A stretch of 56,203 nt of DNA, taken from Variovorax sp. CAN15. Its GTDB lineage: Bacteria; Pseudomonadota; Gammaproteobacteria; Burkholderiales; Burkholderiaceae_C. Shown here in pieces: positions 17,653 to 26,840 of this stretch. Numbering within the stretch: the first letter of the stretch is position 1; each line of letters begins with the position of its first letter. The notes under the pieces were generated by a model. The model did not search any database and had not been told where the DNA came from. It saw only the letters and a program-made list of their open reading frames with translations. The stretch is from positions 27,471 to 83,673 of the forward strand of contig NZ_JASMRZ010000006.1 of the NCBI RefSeq assembly GCF_030462475.1, written 5' to 3'. The position numbers were made by a program, and so were the translations under genes.

Positions 17653-18746
17653 GGAGATACCCAATCTTCTTCTACGAACACTCTGGCCTTGCGCGGATTG
17701 GCGACGACGGTGTCGCCCTCCTTCAAGCCCAGATCGCGGAACTGTTGCGCAGGGAGTTGCGCTTCGATGATGGTTCCGGAGCCCGGATTATCCGGATTCG
17801 ATTCCGTGGGCTCAAGTTCCAGCCGCGCGATGGGGCCGACGACGATCGCGCGCGACAGCGTGGCGACGATGCCCGAGGCACCGCTCACATAGCGTGTCAC
17901 GTCGATGTCATGCGGACGCACGTAGGCGCGCGCCTTGGCATCGCGCGCGCCGCTGTGCTCGGGAGATTCGAGACGCATGCCGTCCAGTTGCACCGCGCCG
18001 TTGTCGGCACGGCCGTGGAACAGGTTCACGTCGCCGAGGAAACCGTAGACGAATGGGCTGGCGGGCTGGTCCCACACTTCCTGCGGCGAGCCGACCTGTT
18101 CGATCCGGCCCTTGTTGATGACCACCACGCGGTCCGCCACCTCCAGCGCTTCCTCCTGGTCGTGCGTGACGAAGATGGACGTGACGTGCAGCTCGTCGTG
18201 CAGCCGGCGCAGCCAGCGGCGCAGCTCCTTGCGCACCTTGGCGTCGAGCGCGCCGAAGGGCTCGTCCAGCAGCAGCACCTTGGGCTCCACCGCCAGCGCG
18301 CGGGCCAGCGCAATGCGCTGGCGCTGGCCACCCGAGAGCTGCGAGGGGTAGCGGTCGGCCAGCCAGTCAAGCTGCACCAGCTTGAGCAGATCGGTCACCT
18401 TGGCCTTGATCTGCGCGTCGCTAGGGCGCTCCTTGCGCGGCTTCACGCGCAGGCCGAAGGCCACGTTCTCGAACACGGTCATGTGGCGGAACAGCGCGTA
18501 GTGCTGGAACACGAAGCCCACTTGCCGTTCGCGCACGTGCACGTCGGTGGTGTCCTCGCCCGAAAAAAGGATGCTCCCGGTGTCGGCTGTCTCCAGCCCC
18601 GCGATGATGCGCAGCAGCGTGGTCTTGCCGCAGCCCGAAGGGCCGAGCAGCGCGACCAGTTCGCCCGATTCGACGTCGAGGTTCACGTCGCGCAGCGCGC
18701 GGAAGTCGCCGAACTGCTTGCTGATGTTGCGGATTTCGATGCTCAT
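17649..18746 (-). CDS. cysA: Sulfate/thiosulfate import ATPase CysA
   Basis: This 365-residue ABC ATPase powers sulfate/thiosulfate uptake. It has Walker [10 protein letters not shown] near residue 36, signature LSGGQRQR near 135, Walker [12 protein letters not shown] near 158 and a C-terminal TOBE-like regulatory region typical of CysA. The start [13 protein letters not shown] is the usual CysA start. It follows cysW by 19 bp and overlaps dsbB. Order sbp-cysT-cysW-cysA is the standard operon layout. Such operons are normally activated by CysB under sulfur limitation, but I could not identify a convincing CysB site upstream. Confidence 0.95.
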   Translation of the reverse strand: MSIEIRNISKQFGDFRALRDVNLDVESGELVALLGPSGCGKTTLLRIIAGLETADTGSILFSGEDTTDVHVRERQVGFVFQHYALFRHMTVFENVAFGLRVKPRKERPSDAQIKAKVTDLLKLVQLDWLADRYPSQLSGGQRQRIALARALAVEPKVLLLDEPFGALDAKVRKELRRWLRRLHDELHVTSIFVTHDQEEALEVADRVVVINKGRIEQVGSPQEVWDQPASPFVYGFLGDVNLFHGRADNGAVQLDGMRLESPEHSGARDAKARAYVRPHDIDVTRYVSGASGIVATLSRAIVVGPIARLELEPTESNPDNPGSGTIIEAQLPAQQFRDLGLKEGDTVVANPRKARVFVEEDWVSP

Positions 18747-18765
18747 GATTTCTTCTCTCTCAGGC

Positions 18766-19668
18766 TCAGGCCGCCGTGGTTTCAGGGGGCCGTTCCGGGG
18801 GCAGCTCGGCAATGGCTTTCATCTCGCGCTCGTGGCGCCATTCGATCACCGACTTGATCACCAGCGTGACCAGCGCCAGGATGGCCAGCAGCGAGGCCAC
18901 GGCGAACGCGGCCACCGACTGGTATTCGTTGTAGAGCACTTCCACGTGCAGCGGCATGGTGTTGGTCTGGCCGCGGATGTGGCCCGACACCACCGACACA
19001 GCGCCGAACTCGCCCATGGCGCGCGCGTTGCAGAGAATCACGCCGTACAGCAGGCCCCACTTGATGTTGGGCAGCGTCACACGCCAGAAAGTCTGCCAGC
19101 CGGTCGCGCCCAGCACGATGGCGGCCTGCTCCTCGTCGGTGCCTTGCGCCTGCATCAGCGGAATGAGTTCGCGCGCGATGAACGGGAAGGTCACGAACAC
19201 GGTCGCCAGCACGATGCCCGGCACCGCGAAGATGATCTTGATATCGTGCTCCGACAGCCAGGGGCCGAGCCAGCCCTGGGCACCGAACACCAGCACGTAG
19301 ATCAGGCCCGCCACCACCGGCGACACCGCGAACGGCAGGTCGATCAGCGTGGTGAGGAAGGCCTTGCCACGGAACTCGAACTTGGCCACGGCCCAGGCGG
19401 CGGCCACGCCGAACACGAGGTTCATCGGCACCGCGATGGCGGCCGTGATCAGCGTGAGGCGGATGGCGCTCCAGGCGTCGGGCTCCTTCAGCGCTTCGAG
19501 GTAGGCATTGACGCCCTTGCGCAGTGCCTCGGTAGCCACGGCGGCCAGCGGCAGCACGAGGAACAGGAACATGAACGCGAGCGCCATGCCGATCAGCGTC
19601 CAGCGTACCCAGGCGGATTCGGTGGTGCCGGCTTGCGCGCGGCGGATGACTTTGGAAGGTGCGCTCAT
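18766..19668 (-). CDS. cysW: Sulfate ABC transporter permease CysW
   Basis: This 300-residue inner-membrane permease has six predicted helices and the binding-protein-dependent transport signature ([22 protein letters not shown]) about 90 residues from the C-terminus, which docks on CysA. The [19 protein letters not shown] stretch is typical of CysW. It starts one base away from the cysT stop, indicating tight coupling. The C-terminus carries a Pro/Glu-rich tail. CysW pairs with CysT to form the heterodimeric channel for sulfate. Confidence 0.94.
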   Translation of the reverse strand: MSAPSKVIRRAQAGTTESAWVRWTLIGMALAFMFLFLVLPLAAVATEALRKGVNAYLEALKEPDAWSAIRLTLITAAIAVPMNLVFGVAAAWAVAKFEFRGKAFLTTLIDLPFAVSPVVAGLIYVLVFGAQGWLGPWLSEHDIKIIFAVPGIVLATVFVTFPFIARELIPLMQAQGTDEEQAAIVLGATGWQTFWRVTLPNIKWGLLYGVILCNARAMGEFGAVSVVSGHIRGQTNTMPLHVEVLYNEYQSVAAFAVASLLAILALVTLVIKSVIEWRHEREMKAIAELPPERPPETTAA

Positions 19669-19669
19669 G

Positions 19670-20557
19670 TCAGGCTCCAGCCCTGCGACGCTGCCAGGCT
19701 TGCAGGCCGTTGATGACCAGCAGCAGGACGAACGAAATGACCAGCATCACCAATGCGACCGCCGTGGCACCCGCGTAGTCGTACTGCTCCAGCTTGCCGA
19801 TGATGATGAGCGGCGTGATCTCCGAGATCATCGGCATGTTGCCGGCGATGAAGATCACCGAGCCGTACTCGCCGATGGCGCGTGCGAAGGCCATGGCAAA
19901 GCCCGTCAGCAGCGCGGGCGCGATCGACGGAAAAATCACCTTGGTGAAGGTCTGCAGCCGCGTCGCGCCGAGCGAGGTGGCGGCTTCTTCCAGCTCTTTC
20001 TCGGCATCTTCCAGCACCGGCTGCACCGTGCGCACCACGAAGGGCAGCCCGATGAAGATCAGCGCAATCACGATGCCCGCCGGCGTGAACGCCAGCTTGA
20101 TGCCGTGCGGCTCCAGCAGCTGGCCGATCCAGCCGTTGCCCGCGAGCAGCGCGGTCAGCGAAATGCCGGCCACCGCCGTCGGCAAGGCGAACGGCAGGTC
20201 GACCAGCGCATCGACGATGCGCTTGCCCGGAAACTTGTAGCGCACCAGCACCCAGGCCACCAGCAGGCCGAACACCGCGTTGACCATGGCGGCGATCAGC
20301 GATGCGCCGAAGGTCAGCCGGTAGGAAGCCATCACGCGCGGGGCGGTCACGGCCACCCAGAATTGCTCCCAGCTCAGCGTGAAGGTCTTGAAGACCAGCG
20401 CCGACAGCGGGATCAGCACGATCAGGCTCAGATAAAGAATCGAGAAGCCGAGCGTGATGTGGAAACCGGGCAGCACGCGCTTGGCGCCGCCTGCCCGGTT
20501 GGCACGCGAAAAAGGCGCTCCCGCGGTTGGGAGCGCCGAAGAAGTCACACCACTCAT
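19670..20557 (-). CDS. cysT: Sulfate ABC transporter permease CysT (CysU)
   Basis: This 295-residue permease is the partner of CysW. It shows a short Ser/Ala-rich N-terminal cytosolic segment, six helices, the [16 protein letters not shown] motif and the EAA-type loop ([21 protein letters not shown]) that contacts CysA. The gap to cysW is one base. Upstream lies interspersed element B, which separates it from sbp by about 135 bp. Because the element has two stable hairpins, it might partially uncouple expression of the binding protein from the membrane components, as hairpins do in other transporter operons (inference). Confidence 0.94.
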   Translation of the reverse strand: MSGVTSSALPTAGAPFSRANRAGGAKRVLPGFHITLGFSILYLSLIVLIPLSALVFKTFTLSWEQFWVAVTAPRVMASYRLTFGASLIAAMVNAVFGLLVAWVLVRYKFPGKRIVDALVDLPFALPTAVAGISLTALLAGNGWIGQLLEPHGIKLAFTPAGIVIALIFIGLPFVVRTVQPVLEDAEKELEEAATSLGATRLQTFTKVIFPSIAPALLTGFAMAFARAIGEYGSVIFIAGNMPMISEITPLIIIGKLEQYDYAGATAVALVMLVISFVLLLVINGLQAWQRRRAGA

Positions 20558-20598
20558 GATGAGAACAGTCCGTTGTTGAAGCGCTGGCCACTTCGTGG

Positions 20599-20688
20599 AA
20601 CACCGCGGAACCGGCTTTGCCGGGCCGCAGGTGTTGCCCCCTGCAAGGGGGTTGGCAAAGCGACACGAAGTGCGCGAAGACTGGGGGT
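20599..20688 (+). repeat. Interspersed hairpin element, copy B
   Basis: Nearly identical in design to copy A: CCGCGG core, CCGGC-TTT-GCCGG hairpin, CCCCCTGCAAGGGGG hairpin and the conserved CGACACGAAGTGCGCG tail ending CTGGGGGT. The tail end lies 5 bp from the sbp stop codon. It sits between sbp and cysT in the sulfate operon. Confidence 0.85.
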
Positions 20689-20693
20689 GTGCT

Positions 20694-21710
20694 TCACTTG
20701 CCGCCAGGGGTGTACAGCTTGTCGAACTGTCCGCCGTCGTTGAAATGCACCTTTTGTGCTTCGCCGAGGCTGCCGAAGAGTTCCTGCACCGTGAAGAGTT
20801 GCAGCGGCTTGAAGGTAGCGGCGTACTTCTTCAGCACGGTCTGCGAACGCGGGCGCAGCGCGTGCTTCGCGGCGATTTCCTGCGCTTCCTCGGAATACAG
20901 CCAGTCGAGGTAGGCCTTGGCGAGCTCGCCGGTGCCTTTCTTCTTGACGGTGCGCTCGACCACGGCCACCGGGTTCTCTGCCACGATGCTGATGGAGGGG
21001 TAGACCGAGTCGACCTTTCCGGTGCCGAATTCGCGGTCGATGGAGACCACTTCCGATTCGAAGGTGATCAGCGCATCGCCGATGTTGCGCTGCAGGAAAG
21101 CGGTGGTCGCATCGCGGCCGCCGCGCGCCAGAACAGGCACGTTCTTGAACAGCTTGCCGACGAACTCGGCGGCCTGGGCGTCGGTGCCGCCCTTCTTCTT
21201 GATGTAGCCCCAGGCGGCCAGGTAGGCGTAGCGGCCGTTGCCGCCGGTCTTGGGGTTGACGATCACGACCTGCACGCCGGGCTTGACCAGGTCCTCCCAG
21301 TCCTTGATGCCCTTCGGGTTGCCGTTGCGCACCAGGAACAGCATGGTCGACGTGGTCGGCGATGCGTTCTCGGGGAATTTCTTGGTCCAGTCCTTGGCGA
21401 CCACGCCGGCGTTGGCCAGGAAGTCGATGTCGGTGGAGGTGTTCATCGTCACCACGTCGGCGTCGAGGCCGTCGGCCACCGCGCGGGCCTGCGCGCTGGA
21501 GCCGCCGTGCGACTGGTCGATCTTCACGTCCTTGCCGGTGGCCTTCTTGTAGTGCGCCACGAAGGCCGCGTTGTAGTCCTTGTAGAACTCGCGCGCCACG
21601 TCGTAGGAGGCGTTCAGCAGCGAGGTGCCTTGAGCGAAGGCGGTGCTGCCGGCGAGCGCGGAGGACGCCAGCGCGAGCACGGCGACGAAGGTCTTGATTC
21701 TGGAAGTCAT
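20694..21710 (-). CDS. sbp: Periplasmic sulfate-binding protein (first of two)
   Basis: This 338-residue secreted protein has a signal peptide (cut near residue 26, after AFA) and the sulfate-binding signature pattern [17 protein letters not shown], with the downstream [10 protein letters not shown] segment that lines the anion site. It delivers sulfate to CysT/CysW. The start ATG 21710 overlaps the stop of the upstream hydrolase (ATGA). A second, similar protein is encoded at 41605-42654 beside the sulfonate genes, so the genome carries two, probably with different regulation or preference. The 3' end abuts element B. Confidence 0.94.
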   Translation of the reverse strand: MTSRIKTFVAVLALASSALAGSTAFAQGTSLLNASYDVAREFYKDYNAAFVAHYKKATGKDVKIDQSHGGSSAQARAVADGLDADVVTMNTSTDIDFLANAGVVAKDWTKKFPENASPTTSTMLFLVRNGNPKGIKDWEDLVKPGVQVVIVNPKTGGNGRYAYLAAWGYIKKKGGTDAQAAEFVGKLFKNVPVLARGGRDATTAFLQRNIGDALITFESEVVSIDREFGTGKVDSVYPSISIVAENPVAVVERTVKKKGTGELAKAYLDWLYSEEAQEIAAKHALRPRSQTVLKKYAATFKPLQLFTVQELFGSLGEAQKVHFNDGGQFDKLYTPGGK

Positions 21711-22282
21711 GTGGTTGCGAGGTTCTCTGAAAAATCATGGCCCGCCGACCATGCGGCGGGCTCGTCGGTCAGCGACTGGAGCAAGGCAAGGCCCAGCGGC
21801 CAGTCCCCGTGCCCCGAATCGATGTTGATGTGGCCCGCATTCTGCATCCGCACGAACTCGCTGCCCCAGGCGCGCGAATAGGCGCCCGCCAGGCGGATCG
21901 GACAGTACGGATCGTTGCTGCTGGCCACCACGATGCTGCGGTATGGCAGCGCGGCATGCGGCACGGGCGCGAAATCGGAGAGCACGGCGCGGCGCTCGGG
22001 GTCGGCCGGCGCCACCAGCAACGCGCCGCGGATGCGGGCAGCGGCCGCAGGCGGCAGGTGCGCCGTGGCGATGCAGCCCAGGCTGTGCGCGGCGATCACC
22101 ACCGGGCCGGGTTGTTCGAGCACCAGCTTCGCGAGCGCCGGCACCCAGGCATCGCGCTTGGGCGAGGCCCAGTCGTCCTGCACCACGCGCGCAGCGCCCG
22201 GAATGCGCTCTTCCCACAGGCTCTGCCAATGGCCAGGGCCGGAGTCGCGCCAACCAGGCACGATGACGACGCGCGTCTGCAT
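21707..22282 (-). CDS. RBBP9/YdeN-family serine hydrolase
   Basis: This 191-residue alpha/beta hydrolase of the small YdeN/RBBP9 type begins VVIVPGWRDSGPGHWQ, the family hallmark. The nucleophile elbow AHSLGC gives Ser near residue 67, and SSNDPYCP (Asp) and NAGHIN (His) complete the triad. Substrates of bacterial members are poorly known. It lies between a 1-Cys peroxiredoxin and sbp, and overlaps sbp by four bases, so it is cotranslated with the sulfate-binding protein. That link is odd and suggests a role in sulfur or redox stress, but nothing in the sequence shows it. Confidence 0.88.
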   Translation of the reverse strand: MQTRVVIVPGWRDSGPGHWQSLWEERIPGAARVVQDDWASPKRDAWVPALAKLVLEQPGPVVIAAHSLGCIATAHLPPAAAARIRGALLVAPADPERRAVLSDFAPVPHAALPYRSIVVASSNDPYCPIRLAGAYSRAWGSEFVRMQNAGHINIDSGHGDWPLGLALLQSLTDEPAAWSAGHDFSENLATT

Positions 22283-22303
22283 GACTGAGCTTGCCCTGCC
22301 CGC

Positions 22304-22945
22304 TTACTTGTTCGGCTGCGGCGTAATGCGCAGGTAGGGGCGCACGGCCTTGAAGCCCTTGGGGAAGCGCTCGGCGAGCTCGGCCGGGTCTTGAATGGCC
22401 GGGATGATGACCACGTCGTCTCCGTCCTTCCAGTTCACCGGCGTGGCGACCTTGTGGCTGTCGGTGAGTTGCAGCGAGTCGATGACACGCAGGATCTCGT
22501 CGAAGTTGCGGCCGGTGGACGCGGGGTAGGTGATGGTCGTGCGAACGATCTTCTTCGGGTCGATGATGAACACGCTGCGCACGGTGGCCGTGGCCGAGGC
22601 ATTCGGGTGGATCAGGTCGTACAGGTCGGCCACCTTGCGGTCCGCGTCCGCGATGATGGGGAAGTTGACCGTGGTGTTCTGCGTGTCGTTGATGTCCCCG
22701 ATCCATTCCTTGTGCCTGGTGGCCGGGTCCACGCTCAGCGCGATGGGCTTCACGCCGCGCTTGGCGAATTCGCCCGACAGCGCCGCGGTCTTGCCCAGTT
22801 CGGTGGTGCACACGGGCGTGAAATCGGCGGGGTGCGAGAAGAACACGACCCACGAATCGCCGGCCCACTGGTAGAAGTCGATGGGGCCTTCGCTGGAATC
22901 CTGGGTGAAATTGGGGGCGGTGTCGCCTAGACGCAGAGTAGCCAT
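22304..22945 (-). CDS. 1-Cys peroxiredoxin (Prx6 type)
   Basis: This 213-residue peroxiredoxin reduces peroxides through the active-site cysteine in FTPVCTTEL, near residue 45. Length and the extended C-terminal domain (WKDGDDVVIIP and FKAVRPYLR) fit the Prx6 group, which often uses one catalytic cysteine. The ATG at 22945 gives the expected MATLRLGD start. It is 21 bp from the hydrolase gene and thus may head the hydrolase-sbp-cysTWA-dsbB run, tying peroxide defence to sulfate uptake. No OxyR-like site was identified in the 130-bp gap upstream. Confidence 0.92.
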   Translation of the reverse strand: MATLRLGDTAPNFTQDSSEGPIDFYQWAGDSWVVFFSHPADFTPVCTTELGKTAALSGEFAKRGVKPIALSVDPATRHKEWIGDINDTQNTTVNFPIIADADRKVADLYDLIHPNASATATVRSVFIIDPKKIVRTTITYPASTGRNFDEILRVIDSLQLTDSHKVATPVNWKDGDDVVIIPAIQDPAELAERFPKGFKAVRPYLRITPQPNK

Positions 22946-23075
22946 GGTCGCTCCTGGATGGATGGGAGTCGTGGATTGTGCGAACCCTTGCTTCAATGCC
23001 AAACGAATATCTGCTTGTTTGGATATGACGTTTTCCGCATAACGAAGGCAATCCGACCCCGAATCCGCCCCGGAC

Positions 23076-23999
23076 CTAGAACATTCGCATGTCCTCGTTC
23101 TGCAGGTGTTCCATCAGGAAATCGATCAGCTTGCGCACCGCCGGCACCAACGCCCGCCGGGCTGGAAACACCATGTGCGCGACCACCGGCGGCGGCCCCC
23201 AGCCCGGCAGCAGCCGCACCAGGCGGCCGGCTTCCACGTCGGCGCGGCACATGTAGTCGGGCAGCATGGTCGCGCCGACGCCGCCCAGTGCGCCGAACTG
23301 CAGCGTGGCGAGATCGTCGGCCACGTACTGGGGCGTGTGCGAATGGACGAGGCTCTCGCCGTTCGGGCCTTCCAGCCGCCAGTCGCTGCGCCCTTCCCCG
23401 TTGACCGACATGGCCGCCGTCGGCAGCTTGCCCAGGTCGGCCACCGTTTGCACCGGCCCGTGCCGGGCCAGCAGCGCCGGGCTCGCCACCAGCACGCCGC
23501 GGCTGTAGCCGAAGGTCTTGGCCACCAGCACGGTGCTGTCTTCGATGACCGACCGCACGCGCAGGGCGATGTCGATGCCCTCTTCGATCAGGTCGACTGG
23601 CCGGTTGATCACCTTCATGTCGATGCGCACCGCCGGATAGCGCTGCATGAACACCGGCATGAGCTGCGCCAGCCCGCTGTGCGCGATGGTGACCGGGCAG
23701 CTCAGCCGAACCAGCCCGCTGGGCTCTGTCTGCACCTGCGCCACCGCCTCGGCCGCCGCCTGCGCCGCGTCGCGCATGGCGGAGGCGTGCCGGAGGTAGA
23801 TCTCGCCGGCCGGGGTGAGCGACAGACGCCGGGTGCTGCGCTGCATGAGCTGCACTCCGAGCCGGTCCTCGAGCTCCGCCACGCGGCGCGAGAGGCGCGA
23901 CTTGGGAATGCCCAGCGCCCGGCTGGCGGCCGCGAAGCCGCCGCGCTCGGCCACCTCGGCGAAGAAAACCATGTCGTTGAGGTCCTGCATGTCGTTCAT
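23076..23999 (-). CDS. LysR-family transcriptional regulator
   Basis: This 307-residue LysR regulator has a winged helix-turn-helix in the first 60 residues (FFAEVAERGGFAAASRALGIPKSRLSR pattern) and a periplasmic-binding-like effector domain from about 90 to 290. It belongs to the large group often annotated as AaeR/PtrR-like or DsdC-unlike quinone sensors, but no specific member is recognisable. It is divergent from the azoreductase gene at 24126, sharing a 126-bp AT-rich spacer, which is the classical arrangement for a LysR protein controlling its neighbour. Confidence 0.92.
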   Translation of the reverse strand: MNDMQDLNDMVFFAEVAERGGFAAASRALGIPKSRLSRRVAELEDRLGVQLMQRSTRRLSLTPAGEIYLRHASAMRDAAQAAAEAVAQVQTEPSGLVRLSCPVTIAHSGLAQLMPVFMQRYPAVRIDMKVINRPVDLIEEGIDIALRVRSVIEDSTVLVAKTFGYSRGVLVASPALLARHGPVQTVADLGKLPTAAMSVNGEGRSDWRLEGPNGESLVHSHTPQYVADDLATLQFGALGGVGATMLPDYMCRADVEAGRLVRLLPGWGPPPVVAHMVFPARRALVPAVRKLIDFLMEHLQNEDMRMF

Positions 24000-24125
24000 T
24001 GTCCTGCAATCAGAACGATCTATGCAATTTTTGGCTACTTATCGGCAACTCGACCCAAAAATAGAATTACGCCATCGCCGGCCGATTTGAGTGCCGACAG
24101 CCAACACAGAAAGTGATTGATTGAA
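24000..24125. promoter_or_regulatory. Divergent LysR / azoreductase promoter region
   Basis: The 126-bp spacer between divergent genes is clearly richer in A and T than its flanks (for example 24022-24070). It should contain both promoters and the LysR operator. I could not pin a single T-N11-A box with confidence. Confidence 0.5.
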
Positions 24126-24773
24126 ATGAAGCTGCTCCACATCGACTCCAGCATCCTCGGCACCAACTCGACCTCGCGCCTGCTCTCGGCCGAGATCGTG
24201 ACCGCATGGCGTGCCGCCCACCCCGACACCGCCGTCGAGTACCTCGACCTGGCGGTGGACGCCCCCTCGCACTTCGGTGCCGACGCGCTGGGCATCAAGG
24301 TCGGGGTGCAAGCGCAGCCGACCGAAGCCCAGGCGCGCGAAAACGCCCTGTCCGAAAAGCTCGTGAGCCAGTTCCTGGCCTCGGACGTGGTCGTCATCGG
24401 CACGCCGTTCTACAACTTCTCGATCCCGACGCAGCTCAAGGCCTGGATCGACCGCCTGGGACAGGTCGGCCGCACCTTCAAGTACACCGACAAGGGCCCC
24501 GTGGGCCTGGCCGGCGGGAAGACCATCATCGTGGCCTCCAGCCGCGGCGGCGTCTACTCGACCAGCGAAGGCGGCCAGGCCATGGAACACCAGGAGAGCT
24601 ACCTGAAGGCGGTCTTCGGCTTCTTCGGGATCACCGACGTGCGCATCGTGCGCGCCGAGGGCGTGGCGATGGGCGACGAAGCCCGCAACAGCGCCCTGGC
24701 GGCTGCCCGCGCCGACATCCTGGTGGCGACGGCGGAAGCCGCGAACCAGAAGAACGTCGCGCAGGCTGCCTGA
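24126..24773 (+). CDS. azoR: FMN-dependent NADH:quinone oxidoreductase / azoreductase
   Basis: This 215-residue flavodoxin-fold enzyme reduces quinones and azo compounds by two-electron transfer with NADH. AzoR features are present: [12 protein letters not shown] at the phosphate-binding start, [16 protein letters not shown] and the SRGGVYS flavin loop. I chose ATG 24126; a TTG nine bases upstream is less likely. The gene is divergent from a LysR regulator. In related bacteria such LysR/AzoR pairs respond to quinones or electrophiles. It ends at a bidirectional terminator shared with the converging FMN reductase gene. Confidence 0.93.
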   Translation: MKLLHIDSSILGTNSTSRLLSAEIVTAWRAAHPDTAVEYLDLAVDAPSHFGADALGIKVGVQAQPTEAQARENALSEKLVSQFLASDVVVIGTPFYNFSIPTQLKAWIDRLGQVGRTFKYTDKGPVGLAGGKTIIVASSRGGVYSTSEGGQAMEHQESYLKAVFGFFGITDVRIVRAEGVAMGDEARNSALAAARADILVATAEAANQKNVAQAA

Positions 24774-24795
24774 GCACGTTCCGCTTCGCACCATG

Positions 24796-24823
24796 AAAAA
24801 AACCGCCCGATGGGCGGTTTTTT
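24796..24823. terminator. Bidirectional intrinsic terminator
   Basis: A perfect nine-base stem (AAACCGCCC/GGGCGGTTT, three-base loop) is flanked by an A-run on the left and a T-run on the right. It can terminate both azoR (plus) and the FMN reductase gene (minus). Confidence 0.92.
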
Positions 24824-24844
24824 CGTTCCGGCTGGCGCGGAATC

Positions 24845-25399
24845 TCAGGCCGCGTGGCTCTTCACCCAAGCCACGTACTTGTCCATCCAGCCCTGCAGGA
24901 ATTTCTTCGAGCCTTCGTTGCCGATGTGGCCCTTGTCGTCGAACAGGTCGTCCTTGGCCTGCAGGAACACTTCGGGCGCGCCCATCGTGGGTACGTCGAG
25001 GTAGGCCAGGATGTTGCGCAGGTGCTGCTGCGCCAGCGCGGTGCCGATGGCGCCGACCGAGATGCCGACCACGCCGGCCGGCTTGCCCGCCCAGGCGCTC
25101 TGGCCATAGGGGCGCGAGGCCTGGTCGATCGCGTTCTTCAGCACGCCGGGAATCGAGCGGTTGTATTCGGGCGTGACGAACAGCAGGCCGTCGGCCGCCG
25201 CGATCTCGGTCTTCAGGCGCTTCACCGGCGCGGACTGGTTGCCATCGTCGTCCTGGTTGTACAGCGGCAGGTCGTCGATGCGCAGGGTTTCGAAGGTGAA
25301 GTCCGAGGGCGCGAGGTGCGCCAGCGCGAGGGCCAGCTTGTGGTTGAACGAATCCTTGCGCAGGCTGCCGACGATGACGGCGATGCGGGTCTGGGCCAT
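24845..25399 (-). CDS. NADPH-dependent FMN reductase family protein
   Basis: This 184-residue flavodoxin-like reductase has the phosphate-binding loop GSLRKDSFNHKLA near residues 12-24 and the FMN-ring motif TPEYNRSIPGVLKNAID at about 75-91, as in ChrR/YieF and ArsH-like quinone or chromate reductases. It probably performs two-electron reduction of quinones using NAD(P)H. ATG 25399 is preceded by GGAG at good spacing. It converges with azoR, a second flavodoxin-fold reductase of different subfamily, giving two related redox functions in adjacent but opposite genes. Confidence 0.9.
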   Translation of the reverse strand: MAQTRIAVIVGSLRKDSFNHKLALALAHLAPSDFTFETLRIDDLPLYNQDDDGNQSAPVKRLKTEIAAADGLLFVTPEYNRSIPGVLKNAIDQASRPYGQSAWAGKPAGVVGISVGAIGTALAQQHLRNILAYLDVPTMGAPEVFLQAKDDLFDDKGHIGNEGSKKFLQGWMDKYVAWVKSHAA

Positions 25400-25550
25400 G
25401 GGTGAAGCTCCTTGTTTGAGAGGGTCGGAATGACGAACGCGATTATGCGAAGCGTCCAAGACCTTATCCGGAAAAGTTCATGCGATGCCGGGCGAACGGC
25501 GGCAAGATGATGCGCTCCCTTCCAAACCCATCGAAGCGCAGGACGCATCA

Positions 25551-26768
25551 GTGCCCCAGCCATCCTCTCACTACGACGTCATCGTCGTCGGCCTCGGCGC
25601 GCTCGGCGCCGCCACGCTCCACCAGCTCTCGCAGCGCCGCGCCCGCGTGCTGGGCATCGACCAGTTCGCGCCGCCCCATGACCAGGGCTCCTCGCACGGC
25701 GACTCCCGCATCACCCGGCTGGCCGTGGGCGAAGGCGACGAATACGTGCCTTTCGTGCAGCGCTCGCACGCCATCTGGCGCGAGCTCGAAGCACGCACCG
25801 GCAAGCCGCTGATGACCACCACCGGCGGCCTGATCCTCGCGCCGCGCGACCGCGTGGCCGAGCACCACGGCAAGTCCGACTTCGTGCGCCGCACCATCGC
25901 CTGCGCCGAGCGCTTCGGCATCGCGCATGAAGTGCTCGACGCGGCAGGCATCCGCGCGCGCTTTCCGCAATTCAACCTGCGGGGCAATGAAATCGGCTAC
26001 TTCGAGCACGAGTCCGGCTTCGTTCGGCCCGAGGACGCCATCGGCGCCCAGCTCGCCGTGGCCCGCGCCTCGGGCGCCGAAACACGCACCGGCGAGCGCG
26101 TGGAAGCCGTCGAGCCCGTGGGCAACGGCGACATCCTGCGCGTGCGCACCGCCACCGCAAGCTTCACGGCCGACCGCGTCGTGGTCGCTGCCGGCGCGTG
26201 GCTGCCCGCCTTCCTCGGCACACAGGCGCGCGCCGACTGGCAGGCCGATTTCTCCGTGCACCGCCAGGTGATGCACTGGTACGACACCGGCAGCGCAGCC
26301 GCCGACTTCGCGCCGGGGCGCTTTCCCATCTTCATCTGGATGTTCGGCGACGGACCCGAAGACTACATGTACGGCTTCCCCGCCTCCGACCCCGCGCAGC
26401 CCGCGCTCAAGGTGGCGACCGAGCAGTACGCGGCCGCCACCACGCCCGAGACCATCGACCGCAGCGTGAGCGCCGAGGAAAGCGCCGCCATGTACCGCGA
26501 GCGCGTGGCCGGCCGCTTCCCGCAGATCGACGGCCGCGCCGTCAAGGCGCGCGCCTGCATGTACACCGTGACGCCCGACCGGCGCTTCGTGATCGACGCG
26601 CTCGACGGCATGCCCAGCCTGCTCGTCGTCTCGGCCTGCTCGGGCCACGGCTTCAAGCACTCGGCCGGGCTGGGCGACGCCATCGCGGATCATGTGCTGG
26701 GCCGCCCGGGCGCGCTCGACCTCTCGCCCTTTGCCCGCGGCCGGCTGCTGGAGAAGGCGCCGGCCTGA
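25551..26768 (+). CDS. solA: SolA-like FAD amino-acid oxidase (N-methyltryptophan oxidase / sarcosine oxidase family)
   Basis: This 405-residue flavoprotein has the N-terminal dinucleotide-binding motif VVGLGALGAATLHQL and the following SSHGDSRITRLA, which is characteristic of monomeric sarcosine/N-methyltryptophan oxidases where the Ser/His region contacts FAD. The C-terminal CSGHGFKHS motif carries the usual flavin-adjacent residues, and CMYTVTPD contains the cysteine at the site of covalent FAD attachment in the family. The enzyme oxidises secondary N-methyl amines, producing H2O2 and formaldehyde. GTG 25551, preceded by AGGA, is the likely start; an ATG at 25485 would add 22 non-conserved residues. 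The substrate is not certain. Confidence 0.85.
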   Translation: MPQPSSHYDVIVVGLGALGAATLHQLSQRRARVLGIDQFAPPHDQGSSHGDSRITRLAVGEGDEYVPFVQRSHAIWRELEARTGKPLMTTTGGLILAPRDRVAEHHGKSDFVRRTIACAERFGIAHEVLDAAGIRARFPQFNLRGNEIGYFEHESGFVRPEDAIGAQLAVARASGAETRTGERVEAVEPVGNGDILRVRTATASFTADRVVVAAGAWLPAFLGTQARADWQADFSVHRQVMHWYDTGSAAADFAPGRFPIFIWMFGDGPEDYMYGFPASDPAQPALKVATEQYAAATTPETIDRSVSAEESAAMYRERVAGRFPQIDGRAVKARACMYTVTPDRRFVIDALDGMPSLLVVSACSGHGFKHSAGLGDAIADHVLGRPGALDLSPFARGRLLEKAPA

Positions 26769-26840
26769 AGCAGGCTCCGGCGATCCCGGGCATCATCGCG
26801 GCCGGTCTTTTTTCACTCTCGGATACAGGAGCGAAGCGCG

